DNA from: Myxococcales bacterium
GTDB taxonomy: Bacteria > Myxococcota_A > Bradymonadia > UBA4248
DNA: 35,023 bases
NCBI GenBank assembly: GCA_004554395.1
Contig: SFMP01000117.1
Location: 1 to 35,023, forward strand
Direction of reading: 5' to 3'
The translations under genes and the position numbers were made by a program. Positions 8,145-16,572 of the stretch are shown here, one piece after another. Under the pieces are notes generated by a model. The model did no database searches. It worked only from the letters and a program-made list of their open reading frames with translations, and had not been told where the DNA came from. Positions within the stretch are counted from its first letter, which is position 1. Every line of letters begins with the position of its first letter.

Positions 8145-10073
8145 TTATTCTTCGGCAGGCGCGACGATCGTCAGTGGCGTCATTTCGATCGAAGGTGTGA
8201 TTTCTGTCGATCCGATGGGCTCGGGAGCGAGCATTTCTGGGACGATTTTGTGCATGGCCTCGCGAACGCGAGCATTGTCTTGCGAATCGCGCAATTTCGA
8301 TAGATCGGCGATATCGGATTTGAGTTGTTCCAAATCGACGTGGTGAATTTTTCCGACGTAGATCTTTGGGTGCCGAGTGCGATCCATGCATTCTTCGTTG
8401 AATCCGATTTCTTCGAACAATTTTTCGCCTGGTCTGACGCCCGAAAAGACGATGGGTATATCGCGTTCCGTTTTTCCGCTCAAACGGATGAGGTCACGGG
8501 CGAGGTCGACGATTTTGACGGGTTTTCCCATGTCGAGGACGAAGATTTCGCCGTTTTGAGCCATGGCAGCGGCTTGCATGACGAGCTGGCTCGCCTCGGG
8601 GATCGTCATGAAATAGCGCACCATATCGGCGTGTGTGACGGTGAGAGGGCCGCCTTGGCGGATTTGCTGGCGGAATAGCGGCAAAACGCTCCCAGTCGAT
8701 CCGAGGACATTTCCGAAGCGAACGGCGCAGAAACGCGTTTTTCCCTTTCCCGACATGCCTTGGATATAGAGCTCGGCGATGCGCTTGCTCGTGCCCATGA
8801 CGCTCGTCGGATTGACGGCTTTATCGGTCGAAATCATGACGAAAGCGGCGACATCGCGTCGCAAAGCGCAATCGGCGACGGCCGCCGTGCCTTCGACGTT
8901 GTTTCGTATGGCTTCGCCGGGGTTGAATTCGAGCAATGGCACGTGTTTATAGGCTGCCGCATGGAAGACGACTTCTGGGCGCGATTCGACGAAGACTTCG
9001 TCGAGCCGGCTCTCGTCGCAAATATCGACGAGTCGAGCGATGATCTTCGTCGATTTCGCCTTCTCGCGCATTTCTCGTTCGATGGCATAGAGAAAGAGCT
9101 CACATCGTTCCAAGAGCACGAGTTCGGTCGGCTCGAAGGCTAGAACTTGCCTGCAAAGCTCGCTGCCAATCGATCCACCGGCTCCGGTCACGAGTATGCG
9201 GCGGCCATGGAGAAAGCGCGATATTTCGTCTTTATCGAGCGAAATCGGATCGCGATGGAGGAGGTCTTCGACTGAAATCTCGCGCATCTGGGCGATATCG
9301 ACTTTTCCCGAAATAAGGGCATTCATGCGAGGAATGATCTTCGTCTTAATCGAGGCTTCGGCACAAGCATCGAGGATGCCTCGCAAACTCTCGGCCGTAT
9401 TGTCGGATTCGACGATGATCGCTTGCTCGATTTCGTATTTGTCGACGATTTGCGACATCTTCTCCATATTGCCCAATACGGGGACGCCGGCAATGACGCG
9501 TCCGGCATCTTCGGGCGATTCACTCATGATTCCGACGAGGTCGAAAGGCGATTGCGCGTCGTTGCGCAACGATTCGGCGATTTGTTTGGCATCGCTTCCC
9601 GACCCGATGAGAATGGCTCGCGCACCAATCGCCTGGAAACTCAAGCGATTCGCCTTTTCGAAGATCATGCGACGCAAGACGCGTACACCGACGCAGAGCG
9701 CGACGACGAGAACCCAGTTGATGAAGAGCACGCCGACGGGAATGAGAAACCATTGCGCAGTCTCGACGTCATCCATATAGGAACCGACGATGAGACGCAT
9801 GGCGACGAGCGGAATTTGCGCGACGCTCAAAGCCAGCAAAATGCGCCAAACGTCGGATATCGATATAAAACGCCACGCCGCCCGCGTCGCGCCAAAGAGA
9901 TAAAGCCCCAAAAACTCGCACAATGCGACGAATGGCAGACAAATCAAGGCACGCAAAAACCATTGCCAATCGAATGAAAAATCGAGCCGTAGCAAGAACG
10001 ATATCATAAACGCCACGACGATCGCCACAAAGTCGATGCCAAATCGCGCCATGGCATTGCATACTCTCTTCAT
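8145..10073 (-). CDS. Membrane-bound nucleotide-sugar 4,6-dehydratase (PglF/WbpM/CapD family)
   Basis: 642 aa from the ATG at 10073, preceded by GAAGGAAT; a longer in-frame start at 10124 lacks a site. The first 130 residues hold four hydrophobic helices. Residues about 150-270 form a CoA-binding/Rossmann-like domain ('AILIGSGSDAKQIAES'). A second Rossmann domain starts with TGAGGSIG at 296-303. The catalytic set is STDK (415-418) and MxxxK (Met426, Lys430); Met in place of the usual SDR Tyr is the hallmark of the FlaA1/PglF/WbpM branch. The family removes water from UDP-N-acetylglucosamine to give a 4-keto-6-deoxy sugar, the first step toward bacillosamine, QuiNAc or FucNAc. The upstream aminotransferase gene is on the same strand and would act next in a bacillosamine-like route. 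No glycosyltransferase is in view. Confidence 0.93.
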   Translation of the reverse strand: MKRVCNAMARFGIDFVAIVVAFMISFLLRLDFSFDWQWFLRALICLPFVALCEFLGLYLFGATRAAWRFISISDVWRILLALSVAQIPLVAMRLIVGSYMDDVETAQWFLIPVGVLFINWVLVVALCVGVRVLRRMIFEKANRLSFQAIGARAILIGSGSDAKQIAESLRNDAQSPFDLVGIMSESPEDAGRVIAGVPVLGNMEKMSQIVDKYEIEQAIIVESDNTAESLRGILDACAEASIKTKIIPRMNALISGKVDIAQMREISVEDLLHRDPISLDKDEISRFLHGRRILVTGAGGSIGSELCRQVLAFEPTELVLLERCELFLYAIEREMREKAKSTKIIARLVDICDESRLDEVFVESRPEVVFHAAAYKHVPLLEFNPGEAIRNNVEGTAAVADCALRRDVAAFVMISTDKAVNPTSVMGTSKRIAELYIQGMSGKGKTRFCAVRFGNVLGSTGSVLPLFRQQIRQGGPLTVTHADMVRYFMTIPEASQLVMQAAAMAQNGEIFVLDMGKPVKIVDLARDLIRLSGKTERDIPIVFSGVRPGEKLFEEIGFNEECMDRTRHPKIYVGKIHHVDLEQLKSDIADLSKLRDSQDNARVREAMHKIVPEMLAPEPIGSTEITPSIEMTPLTIVAPAEE

Positions 10074-10135
10074 TTTATTCCTTCGTTCCTCAAATCCATG
10101 GCTATGTGCCCCGATCTCCCCCACATCTGCCGATC

Positions 10136-10203
10136 CGATGGCGATGCGCGCCGAGTCTTACGCGATCGGCTATCGCCATCGTATGAATATCGCATGCCGC
10201 GAT
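10136..10203. other. Nested inverted repeats in the gap between aminotransferase and dehydratase genes
   Basis: CGATGGCGAT (10136-10145) pairs perfectly with ATCGCCATCG (10172-10181), and inside it GCCGA pairs with TCGGC. A second small hairpin, ATCGC/GCGAT, lies at 10189-10203. The structure sits in the 139-base gap and would be in the leader of the dehydratase mRNA. It lacks a T run and may be a stability or attenuation element. Confidence 0.5.
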
Positions 10204-10212
10204 ACTCCATGC

Positions 10213-11343
10213 TTAGATGCGAACGGCTTTTCGTATGGCATCGCAAATGCGCATTTGTTGTGCTTTTGTCAACGCACTCCCCGACGGCAGGCACAGACCG
10301 CGTTCGAAGATAGTTCGACAAACGTTTCCACCGACGAAATCAAGCCCTTCAAAGACGGGTTGCATGTGCATTGGCTTCCAAACCCAACGCGATTCGATGT
10401 TTTCGGATTCGAGCGCTAAGCGGATGTCTTCGGGCGATTGGCGAATGACTTTCGGGTCGATTTGGACGACGGTAAGCCATTTATTCGAGGCCGCCCCATC
10501 GGGCTCGGGCATGAACGATATGCCCTCGATATCGGCTAAGTATTCGACATAACGCGCAAATATGGCTCGTCGTTTTTCGACGCGGTCGTCGAGGACTTCG
10601 AGCTGACCGCAACCGACAGCCGCGAGCAAGTTGCTGAGGCGATAATTATAACCTATCGTCGTATGGTGATAATATGGGCGCTTTTCGCGAGCTTGGGTCG
10701 CCAAAAAATGGGCACGTTCGACGATCTTCGGGTCGCGCGAAACGAGAGCACCGCCCCCCGATGTCGTGATGATCTTGTTGCCATTGAACGAAAACGCCGA
10801 CACAGTGCCAAACGTCCCACAAAGTCGCCCATTTCGCCGCGATCCGAGTGCCTCGGCACTATCTTCGACGATCGGAATACCATACCGATCGCAAATCTTT
10901 TCGATGGCATCGTGGTTGGCAGCAATGCCGTAGAGATCGACGACGATAACGGCTTTGGGCAGTTTTCCCAATGCCTCGTCGGTTTCGAGTTGCTCGGCCA
11001 GTAAAGCCGGATCCATCTGCCAACTATCGAAATCGGAATCGATAAAGACGGGCTCGGCGCCGCAGTATTTGATCACATTACACGACGCACTAAACGTGAA
11101 ATCTGAGCAATAGACGCGATCGCCAGGACCTATGCCCAGCGCGAGCAATGCCAAATGAAGCGCAGCCGTCCCCGACGAAAGCGCACATACGCCCAAGCCC
11201 CCGAGATACTCACTCAGTTCGCGCTCGAAACGGTCGACAAACGGCCCCAAAGGGGCAATCCAATTCGACTCAAATGCCTGTGATACGTATGTCGCTTCGT
11301 TGCCACCCATGTGCGGCGGCGATAAAAATATGCGCGGTTCCAT
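10213..11343 (-). CDS. DegT/DnrJ/EryC1/StrS-family sugar aminotransferase (PglE/EpsN-like)
   Basis: 376 aa from the ATG at 11343, with AGGAG at 11354-11358; a TTG at 11349 is a possible alternative. The frame stays open further 5' to 11910, but that extension lacks family similarity and is not counted. Features of the family are the N-terminal 'LSPPHMGGNE', 'SSGTAALHLAL' (57-67), 'EDSAEALGS' (Asp161 for the pyridine nitrogen) and the PLP lysine Lys190 in 'SFNGNKIITTSGGG'. The enzyme moves an amino group from glutamate to a 4-keto sugar nucleotide. It pairs with the downstream dehydratase for synthesis of a 4-amino-4,6-dideoxy sugar (inference from adjacency). Length matches the family. The divergent pilin genes make a pilin or surface glycan a plausible destination. 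Confidence 0.92.
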   Translation of the reverse strand: MEPRIFLSPPHMGGNEATYVSQAFESNWIAPLGPFVDRFERELSEYLGGLGVCALSSGTAALHLALLALGIGPGDRVYCSDFTFSASCNVIKYCGAEPVFIDSDFDSWQMDPALLAEQLETDEALGKLPKAVIVVDLYGIAANHDAIEKICDRYGIPIVEDSAEALGSRRNGRLCGTFGTVSAFSFNGNKIITTSGGGALVSRDPKIVERAHFLATQAREKRPYYHHTTIGYNYRLSNLLAAVGCGQLEVLDDRVEKRRAIFARYVEYLADIEGISFMPEPDGAASNKWLTVVQIDPKVIRQSPEDIRLALESENIESRWVWKPMHMQPVFEGLDFVGGNVCRTIFERGLCLPSGSALTKAQQMRICDAIRKAVRI

Positions 11344-11560
11344 TCTCAATATTCTCCTAATAATCCTCGACTGCGACGATGTATCGACGATATCTGCCAT
11401 CGCAAACGAAATCCAATCGGCGCATGCGACGAGGTCATCGGGCGTGCAAAATACAAACATTATGCCTAAATTGAAACAATATGCAGAACTATTTTTTCCG
11501 CACCTATCTCGATTCATCGCAATATCTCGTTCATCAGCCATTTGTCGCGATATTGCATCG

Positions 11561-11571
11561 CCCCCCCCCCC
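11561..11571. repeat. Homopolymer tract of 11 C in divergent intergenic region
   Basis: Eleven consecutive C lie between the aminotransferase start (11343) and the pilin start (11689). They are about 50 bases 5' of the predicted pilin promoter. Tracts of this length are prone to slippage. Confidence 0.9.
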
Positions 11572-11622
11572 ACGAGCTTTCAAAAAACTGCGACGAAGAG
11601 CCCCAAATGCAACGCCTTTTTC

Positions 11623-11651
11623 TTGAGCGTTGGAGCTCGATCGTGTAAAAT
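11623..11651 (+). promoter_or_regulatory. Predicted sigma70-type promoter for the pilin genes
   Basis: TTGAGC (11623-11628), a 17-base spacer and TAAAAT (11646-11651) stand 38 bases before the first pilin start codon. Spacing is ideal and each box matches consensus at four or five positions. Confidence 0.55.
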
Positions 11652-11688
11652 ATAGACGTCTTTGTTTTGCGCTTGCATGCGGAGGATT

Positions 11689-12249
11689 ATGAAGACGATT
11701 CAAAATAACGGTTTTACGCTTATCGAATTGACGATCGTCGTCTGTATTATCGCGTTTTTGTCGACGATCGCCGTCACAGTCTACCGACGATTCGAAGCAT
11801 CTCGATACGATACCGAAGGGCTCGCAGGCGTCGAAGATCTCTACGCTCAAGCACTTCGCATTATCAACGATCGCGGTGTGTCGACGGCGTCCGATACGAG
11901 CGAAGTTCACACGGGGTGCGTCGTACTACAACGCAAGTCCGATGGCACTTGGGGGACGACTCCATACTACAACGCAAATTTCGCGGACTACCTCAATAAT
12001 TCACTCATCTCATCGACGTCGGTGCACTGGAGATACCAAGTCTGCATCGGTTTTGCCGACAGTACCGAACAAAGCGAATCGTTTATCGTTTCGGCGCATA
12101 GTTTGCAGTCTACGCGAACGATTATCGCTAGCGCTGGGCTCGATACGCCCATCATCGCCGACGATTCGATGGACTCCACGGCGATCAAAGCGCTGATGGG
12201 TAGTTTTGCACTCTTTCCTTCATCTGTCGTTTGGAAAAGCTTCCGCTAG
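11689..12249 (+). CDS. Type IV pilin-like / pseudopilin protein
   Basis: 186 aa from the ATG at 11689 with GGAGG at 11681-11685. It has a class III prepilin signal: a short basic leader, then G-F-T-L-I-E-L, with Gly at -1 and Glu at +5 for cleavage and N-methylation by prepilin peptidase (PilD type). The hydrophobic helix continues to about residue 34. The usual Pro22 of the mature helix is absent, which is more typical of minor pilins or pseudopilins. The C-terminal domain is Ser/Thr/Asp-rich and has two Cys (in 'HTGCVVLQ' and 'YQVCIGFAD') that may form a disulfide. Its first 30 or so bases of mature coding sequence are almost identical to those of the next gene, so the two are paralogues and probably cotranscribed. 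No pilus assembly ATPase is in the window. Confidence 0.88.
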   Translation: MKTIQNNGFTLIELTIVVCIIAFLSTIAVTVYRRFEASRYDTEGLAGVEDLYAQALRIINDRGVSTASDTSEVHTGCVVLQRKSDGTWGTTPYYNANFADYLNNSLISSTSVHWRYQVCIGFADSTEQSESFIVSAHSLQSTRTIIASAGLDTPIIADDSMDSTAIKALMGSFALFPSSVVWKSFR

Positions 12250-12274
12250 CCCCCTATCTCATTGTATCGATTTC

Positions 12275-12293
12275 GCGATACGCGGCGTATCGC
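12275..12293. other. Hairpin between the two pilin genes
   Basis: GCGATACG (12275-12282) pairs perfectly with CGTATCGC (12286-12293) around a three-base loop, CGG. There is no T run, so it may be an mRNA-processing or stability element setting different levels of the two pilins. Confidence 0.5.
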
Positions 12294-12339
12294 CCCCTCG
12301 GTGCAGTCGCATCGAGACCGTCTTTGAACTGGAGACATT

Positions 12340-12813
12340 ATGAATAATCGAGGTTTTACGCTTATCGAATTGATGATCGTCGTCGCCATCATCGGCATCC
12401 TCGCCATGACGGCCGTCCCCATCTATAGCGCCTATATTACCGAGGCTTCGCACGCCGAAGCCAATACGATCCTCGTCGATATCGCCGCTAAAGAAGAGAC
12501 CTATAAAGCGGCTTGGGGGCATTATCTCGCCATTACTTGCGCCGACGATCAAATTCCGCCCTATGGTCAACGACAACCGCAAACAAATGGCAATGCAGAC
12601 TTTACAAGATTGGGCTTCGAATCGACCGGAAGCGGCGGCATCTTTGGCGGGCCGGTCTATTTTGGATATTGCGTCGAAACACCCGAGGGAGATGCGAATC
12701 CACAAGAGTACACGGCTCAAGCCCGACGACATCTCCTGACGAGCACCATCGAAACGGGAACGATAACATCGCGAAATCGTCGAACAGTTATCTATACAAC
12801 TGCCGCCAAATAA
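12340..12813 (+). CDS. Type IV pilin (PilA-like)
   Basis: 157 aa; TGGAG lies just before the ATG. A very short leader, MNNRG, precedes F-T-L-I-E-L-M-I-V-V, with Gly at -1 and Glu5, and the mature helix keeps the canonical Pro near position 22 ('AMTAVPIYSAY'). This fits a major type IVa pilin. Two Cys ('AITCADDQ' and 'YFGYCVETPE') could form a disulfide. The size of about 150 residues is typical. It is the last gene of the pilin pair and ends at a clear terminator. Type IV pilins serve twitching, adhesion or DNA uptake; which applies cannot be told here. Confidence 0.92.
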   Translation: MNNRGFTLIELMIVVAIIGILAMTAVPIYSAYITEASHAEANTILVDIAAKEETYKAAWGHYLAITCADDQIPPYGQRQPQTNGNADFTRLGFESTGSGGIFGGPVYFGYCVETPEGDANPQEYTAQARRHLLTSTIETGTITSRNRRTVIYTTAAK

Positions 12814-12828
12814 ACGACTGGCACATCG

Positions 12829-12860
12829 CTCCGCACCGATTCCGTGCGGAGTCTTTTTTT
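12829..12860 (+). terminator. Rho-independent terminator after the pilin pair
   Basis: CTCCGCAC (12829-12836), a seven-base loop and GTGCGGAG (12844-12851) form a perfect 8-bp stem, followed by a T-rich run (12852-12860). Confidence 0.92.
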
Positions 12861-12886
12861 TATCTCAACGCAGTCTCGACGCCGTA

Positions 12887-13052
12887 TCAACGCCGTCAAA
12901 TGTCGTCTTGTTCGATATTCGTCGCAACATCGTTTTCGCCAAATATCTCACACGTCATCGTTCCTCGTCTCAACGCCGTCAAATGTCGTCTTGTTCGATA
13001 TTCGTCGCAATATCATTTTCGCCAAATATCTCACACGTCACCGTTCCTCTCA
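12887..13052. repeat. 83-bp tandem duplication covering the 3' end of the methylthiotransferase gene
   Basis: Copies at about 12887-12969 and 12970-13052 differ at only a few bases. The right copy encodes the last residues of the minus-strand gene at 12979. The left copy, just past its stop, still encodes almost the same C-terminal peptide ('CEIFGENDVATNIEQDDI' versus 'CEIFGENDIATNIEQDDI') and its own stop. Confidence 0.9.
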
Positions 13053-14292
13053 TCGATCTATCTGCATCGAAGTAACGATATAGGCGAAGATAATTCTCTG
13101 CATACCCACTCCATCGTCGCTTGCCGTCGACGATTTCATGGCCACGCGTCTCCCACAATACGCGGCAAAGCGCCCCTATCGAAGCCTGCATTTTATCGCG
13201 CTTTATCTGCATCATCCGGTCGTGAGCTTCGTTCCATCGCTCGCGCTTGACCTCGGGTGCAACGGGATTGGGCAGCGTTGCCGCAATCGTGCCCGGGCGC
13301 GCCGAAAACCGAAACAAATGGATATCGTCAAAGCCGATCCGTTCGATGAAATCGAGGGTCTCGCGCCACATGGCATCGGTTTCTCCAGGGAACCCGACGA
13401 TGAGATCGGTCGATACCCGTACATTGGGAATCTTCCTGCGTAAGTCGTTGATTTTAGATTCGAATTCGGCGAGGTGTGTTCGCCTCCGCATCATCGAGAG
13501 CACGGCATCGCTACCGCTCTGGACCGGCGTATGGAAATGCGGGCAAAGTCTCTTATCGCTCCAAAGTTCATAGAGCTCGGGGCGCAAATGCCAAGGCTCG
13601 ATCGAACTCAAACGCAATCGTTCGACATCGGTCTTCGACAAGATATCGCCAATGAGATCGGGCAAACGCCGATCGCCCTCTTTCCACGCCCCCAACTGCA
13701 CCCCAGTGAGCACGATTTCGCGTTCGCCAAGCGCCAAACAACGCCTGATTTCTTCGACGATATCGGCGCCCGCCACCGATCGCTCGCGCCCACGCGCCAA
13801 CCGCACCGAGCAATACGTACACGCATTGTTGCACCCGTCTTCGATCTTGATAAAACAGCGAATCCGCGGCTTATAAGCCGTTGGCGCTTGCGCCACACTC
13901 GCATTCCACGTTTCATCGATCGCTCGCGCTATGATATCGGCTGCCTTCGGTCGATCGTCTCGATATATGCGCACAATTCTAAGATCGTCATCTCGTTTTG
14001 CCCCCTGGCGCAAGTCGTCGTCCGAAACCGAATTCTCGCCCGCTTGCATGAGATCGACGGCACAGCCCATGAGCACGAGCAACCGCGCCCCTGCGGCGGC
14101 AAAGCGCCGCATCAGGTTTCGCGATTTGCGCATCGCATCGGCGGTCACCCCACACGTATTGAGCACGATGACATCGGGATTATCGGCAATGGCGACGATT
14201 TCATGCCCCTTGTCGGTCATCGATCGCGCAATTGCTTCGTTTTCTGCCTCGTTTAAACGGCACCCCAAATAATGGAAAGCGATTCGAACCAC
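12979..14292 (-). CDS. mtaB: MtaB-type tRNA-t6A37 methylthiotransferase (radical SAM)
   Basis: 437 aa with a GTG start at 14292, preceded by GGGGAGAA. The N-terminal UPF0004 domain has the three cluster cysteines Cys11 ('YLGCRLNEAE'), Cys47 ('NTCGVT') and Cys77 ('MGCAVD'). The radical SAM site is Cys154, Cys158 and Cys161 ('GCNNACTYCSVRLARG'). The TRAM-like C-terminal part is short. Order and motifs fit MtaB (formerly YqeV), which adds a methylthio group to t6A37 of tRNAs reading ANN codons; the 'GCRLN' start favours MtaB over MiaB or RimO. It lies 29 bases after the AAA ATPase gene on the same strand. The 3' end is tandemly duplicated. The family call is firm; exact substrate is inferred. 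Confidence 0.92.
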   Translation of the reverse strand: MVRIAFHYLGCRLNEAENEAIARSMTDKGHEIVAIADNPDVIVLNTCGVTADAMRKSRNLMRRFAAAGARLLVLMGCAVDLMQAGENSVSDDDLRQGAKRDDDLRIVRIYRDDRPKAADIIARAIDETWNASVAQAPTAYKPRIRCFIKIEDGCNNACTYCSVRLARGRERSVAGADIVEEIRRCLALGEREIVLTGVQLGAWKEGDRRLPDLIGDILSKTDVERLRLSSIEPWHLRPELYELWSDKRLCPHFHTPVQSGSDAVLSMMRRRTHLAEFESKINDLRRKIPNVRVSTDLIVGFPGETDAMWRETLDFIERIGFDDIHLFRFSARPGTIAATLPNPVAPEVKRERWNEAHDRMMQIKRDKMQASIGALCRVLWETRGHEIVDGKRRWSGYAENYLRLYRYFDADRSMRGTVTCEIFGENDIATNIEQDDI

Positions 14293-14321
14293 GCCCCATT
14301 TCTCCCCAAATCAGATGAATT

Positions 14322-15749
14322 TTAATGGACAAAATACGACAACATTCGAGCATTATTCGCCGCATGGCGCGTCTTCTCGCTTGCCCACTCGCGCAACTCT
14401 TTGACGTCGTCTTCGCGTTGCTTGTAGAGCGGCACGATGTCGTGCAACTCGTCTAATATGCCCTCGGTCGACACGTCTTTCTGGCGATTAAACGCCGTAA
14501 ACAACGCCGCCACGACGGCTTGTTCGATTTCTGCACCCGAAAAATTGACCGATTCCATTGCCAAGCGATGCAAATCGAAATCGTCGGGATTACGCCCGCG
14601 TTTTTTGAGGTGAATCCCAAATATCTGCGCTCTCGAATCGAGGTCGGGCAAATCGAGGAAAAACAATTCGTCGAATCGCCCCTTGCGCATCAGCTCGGCA
14701 GGCAAATGGCGAACGTCATTCGCCGTGGCGACGAAAAACGCCGACGATTGTCGCTCCTGCATCCAATTGAGGATATGCCCCAAAAGCCGGCGCGTCGTCG
14801 TGTCGGCATTATCGGCAAACGCCTTTTCGATTTCGTCGCACCATATAATCGCCGGCGACATGGCATCGGCAACGCGCAAAGCGTGCCGCAACACGGCATC
14901 GGGCGCATCCGAGGCCGAAAATATCGCCGTCATATCGAGCCGCAAAAGCGGAAATCCCCACGCATTCGCTATCGACTTTGCAATGAGCGATTTGCCGCAC
15001 CCTTGGATCCCGACCAACAACACGCCGCGCGGCGGCGTCAGACCAAACTCCCGGGCGCGCACGCCAAACGCCTGCGAACGCTCGCTCAGCCACATCTTGA
15101 GCTCATCGGCGCCCCCGACCTCCGACATCTTCGTCACATCGTCGACGACGTCGAGCGACAAATTCGCCGCCAACAGTTGCTTCTTTTCTTCGGTTATCCG
15201 CGGAATCCACGAATTAAATTCGGCATTCTCGCGACTTTCTATAAGGATGCGCATTAAAACGCGATAAATCTGAAGTCTCGACATGCCCGCCGTCGCAAAC
15301 CCCATCTGGTCGATGAGAGACGCATCTTTGACATGAGCACCAAGCGCGAGCTTGATCAGCGCCTGCCGCGCCTCAAGACTCGGCAACGGAGCCGATAAAA
15401 TCGGGATATTTTCGAGCGTCGCCGGCCGAACGACACTCGTCGGCGAAACCAAAACGACGACCGTCGAAGGCGCGCGCAATCGCTTCGAGCGCATCAACAA
15501 CGCCTTTTCGGCCACCGAAATATCGGCCTGCATCGCCCCCTGCCACACCCACACGACACGCCGCTTCGACTCACCCATGTCGACCGCCTCGAAATCGATC
15601 TTCTCGACGACGCGACAATCGCCCCACGCCCCCACTATCCGCTTCACGCCCTCGACGATCCAATCGTCATCGACGCTTTCGATCCAAACGACGGGCTCGC
15701 CTGCCTTCAGCCGCAACGCCACGTGACTCAAAAAAGAAGATTCATTCAC
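14322..15749 (-). CDS. Ycf46-like AAA+ ATPase
   Basis: 475 aa. The N-terminal 200 residues are a degenerate AAA-like domain ('VVWIESVDDDWIVEGVKRI', then 'VVVLVSP' near 97-103). The second domain is a complete AAA module: Walker A 'GIQGCGKS' (247-254), Walker B 'IIWCDE' (301-306), sensor 1 'ATAND' (341-345) and the arginine-finger segment 'RKGRFDE' (355-361). This two-part layout, with 'PRGVLLVGIQGCGKS', matches the Ycf46 family of cyanobacteria, plastids and scattered bacteria, whose cellular role is poorly defined. The gene starts 9 bases after the FHA gene stop, so the two are surely cotranscribed, and it precedes mtaB by 29 bases. Confidence 0.88.
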   Translation of the reverse strand: MNESSFLSHVALRLKAGEPVVWIESVDDDWIVEGVKRIVGAWGDCRVVEKIDFEAVDMGESKRRVVWVWQGAMQADISVAEKALLMRSKRLRAPSTVVVLVSPTSVVRPATLENIPILSAPLPSLEARQALIKLALGAHVKDASLIDQMGFATAGMSRLQIYRVLMRILIESRENAEFNSWIPRITEEKKQLLAANLSLDVVDDVTKMSEVGGADELKMWLSERSQAFGVRAREFGLTPPRGVLLVGIQGCGKSLIAKSIANAWGFPLLRLDMTAIFSASDAPDAVLRHALRVADAMSPAIIWCDEIEKAFADNADTTTRRLLGHILNWMQERQSSAFFVATANDVRHLPAELMRKGRFDELFFLDLPDLDSRAQIFGIHLKKRGRNPDDFDLHRLAMESVNFSGAEIEQAVVAALFTAFNRQKDVSTEGILDELHDIVPLYKQREDDVKELREWASEKTRHAANNARMLSYFVH

Positions 15750-15758
15750 TAGGTTCTA

Positions 15759-16241
15759 TCACCGAATTTTGAACACAAAAACAACCGAACGCGAAACGAT
15801 AATTCGATCCCCAGGGTGCAATTCGACGCACTCGCGATTGATAGCATGACCATAATCGCCCAAAAACGTCGCATTGCTATTGCACAAATCCTCGACAAAA
15901 AACGCCCCGCGAATATTAAAATAAAAGCGCAAATGACGCCTCGACACGCTCTTGTCGACCTTCCAATACATCGCCAAATCGACGTCGGGGTAATGCCCCG
16001 CAATCACATCGCGACGCCCCACGAGCAATTCGTCTTTCGTCAACGCTATCTGCGTCACGTAATCGCCGCGATAAAAGACCTCCTTGCCGCCCTCGATTTC
16101 CAAATACGGCTCCTTGCCTGCATAAACGCCGCGGTCGAGCGACTCGATTATCGCCGTCGCACCCACGTCGAGCACGTCGGTCAACACATCGCCATGCGCC
16201 CCCACGCTCAATCCCCGCTCGTTTTTCTTTTGTTCGTCCAT
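15759..16241 (-). CDS. FHA-domain protein
   Basis: 160 aa from the ATG at 16241, with GGAG seven bases upstream; the longer open frame to 16358 is rejected because it has no site. Residues about 60-160 form a forkhead-associated domain: 'ELLVGRRD' (the GR strand), 'SVSRRHLRFYF' (the SxRH phosphopeptide-binding loop) and 'DLCNSNATFLGD' (the NxN-TF motif), all key positions present. FHA domains bind phosphothreonine. The first 50 residues are a polar leader of unknown function. It forms a tight operon with the AAA ATPase, so it may recruit or regulate it after Ser/Thr phosphorylation; no kinase is visible in the window. Confidence 0.9.
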   Translation of the reverse strand: MDEQKKNERGLSVGAHGDVLTDVLDVGATAIIESLDRGVYAGKEPYLEIEGGKEVFYRGDYVTQIALTKDELLVGRRDVIAGHYPDVDLAMYWKVDKSVSRRHLRFYFNIRGAFFVEDLCNSNATFLGDYGHAINRECVELHPGDRIIVSRSVVFVFKIR

Positions 16242-16380
16242 CGATATACTCCGAAAGCACGACGCCGAAGCGCAAACTTCACAACCCACTACGATACCAA
16301 ATTGCGCACAAGACTTGAATAAAAAAGCGCCCACCACCAACTCGCCCCTGCGCCTCAATCACCCGATCTTTTCTCGTTCG

Positions 16381-16554
16381 CCTGCTATTGGCGTTCGCCT
16401 GCTATTGCCTGCGGCAATACGCATGCGGCTACGGCTATTGCCTGCGGCAATACGCCTACGCGGCTGCGCTATGTGCTCACTGCGTTGCGCGCATACGCGC
16501 AGCTTTCGCCCTATTTCGCTGCGCTCAATACGGGCTTTTGGGCGCCTCCGGCGC
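16381..16554. repeat. Cluster B of TAT/ATA bulged-hairpin elements
   Basis: Four elements of the same family as cluster A lie here in the opposite orientation (TAT on the left, ATAC on the right), at 16401-16422, 16433-16456, 16466-16500 and 16508-16535. Outer arms are GC/GC, GGC/GCC, GCGC/GCGC and GCCC/GGGC. The last is followed by TTTT. A separate hairpin, GCGCC/GGCGC with loop TCC, lies at 16542-16554. The block fills the gap between the stop of the transporter gene and the FHA gene start. Confidence 0.8.
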
Positions 16555-16572
16555 ATTCTCCCAGCCCCAAGG

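Noticed and set aside
11344..11910. N-terminal extension of the aminotransferase gene
   Set aside because: The frame is open but runs through the pilin start and the C tract, has no family similarity, and the internal start has a good ribosome site.
14281..14292. tRNA T-loop-like GGTTCGAATC
   Set aside because: It is the start of the mtaB coding sequence; no cloverleaf partner stems are present. No other tRNA-like sequence was found.
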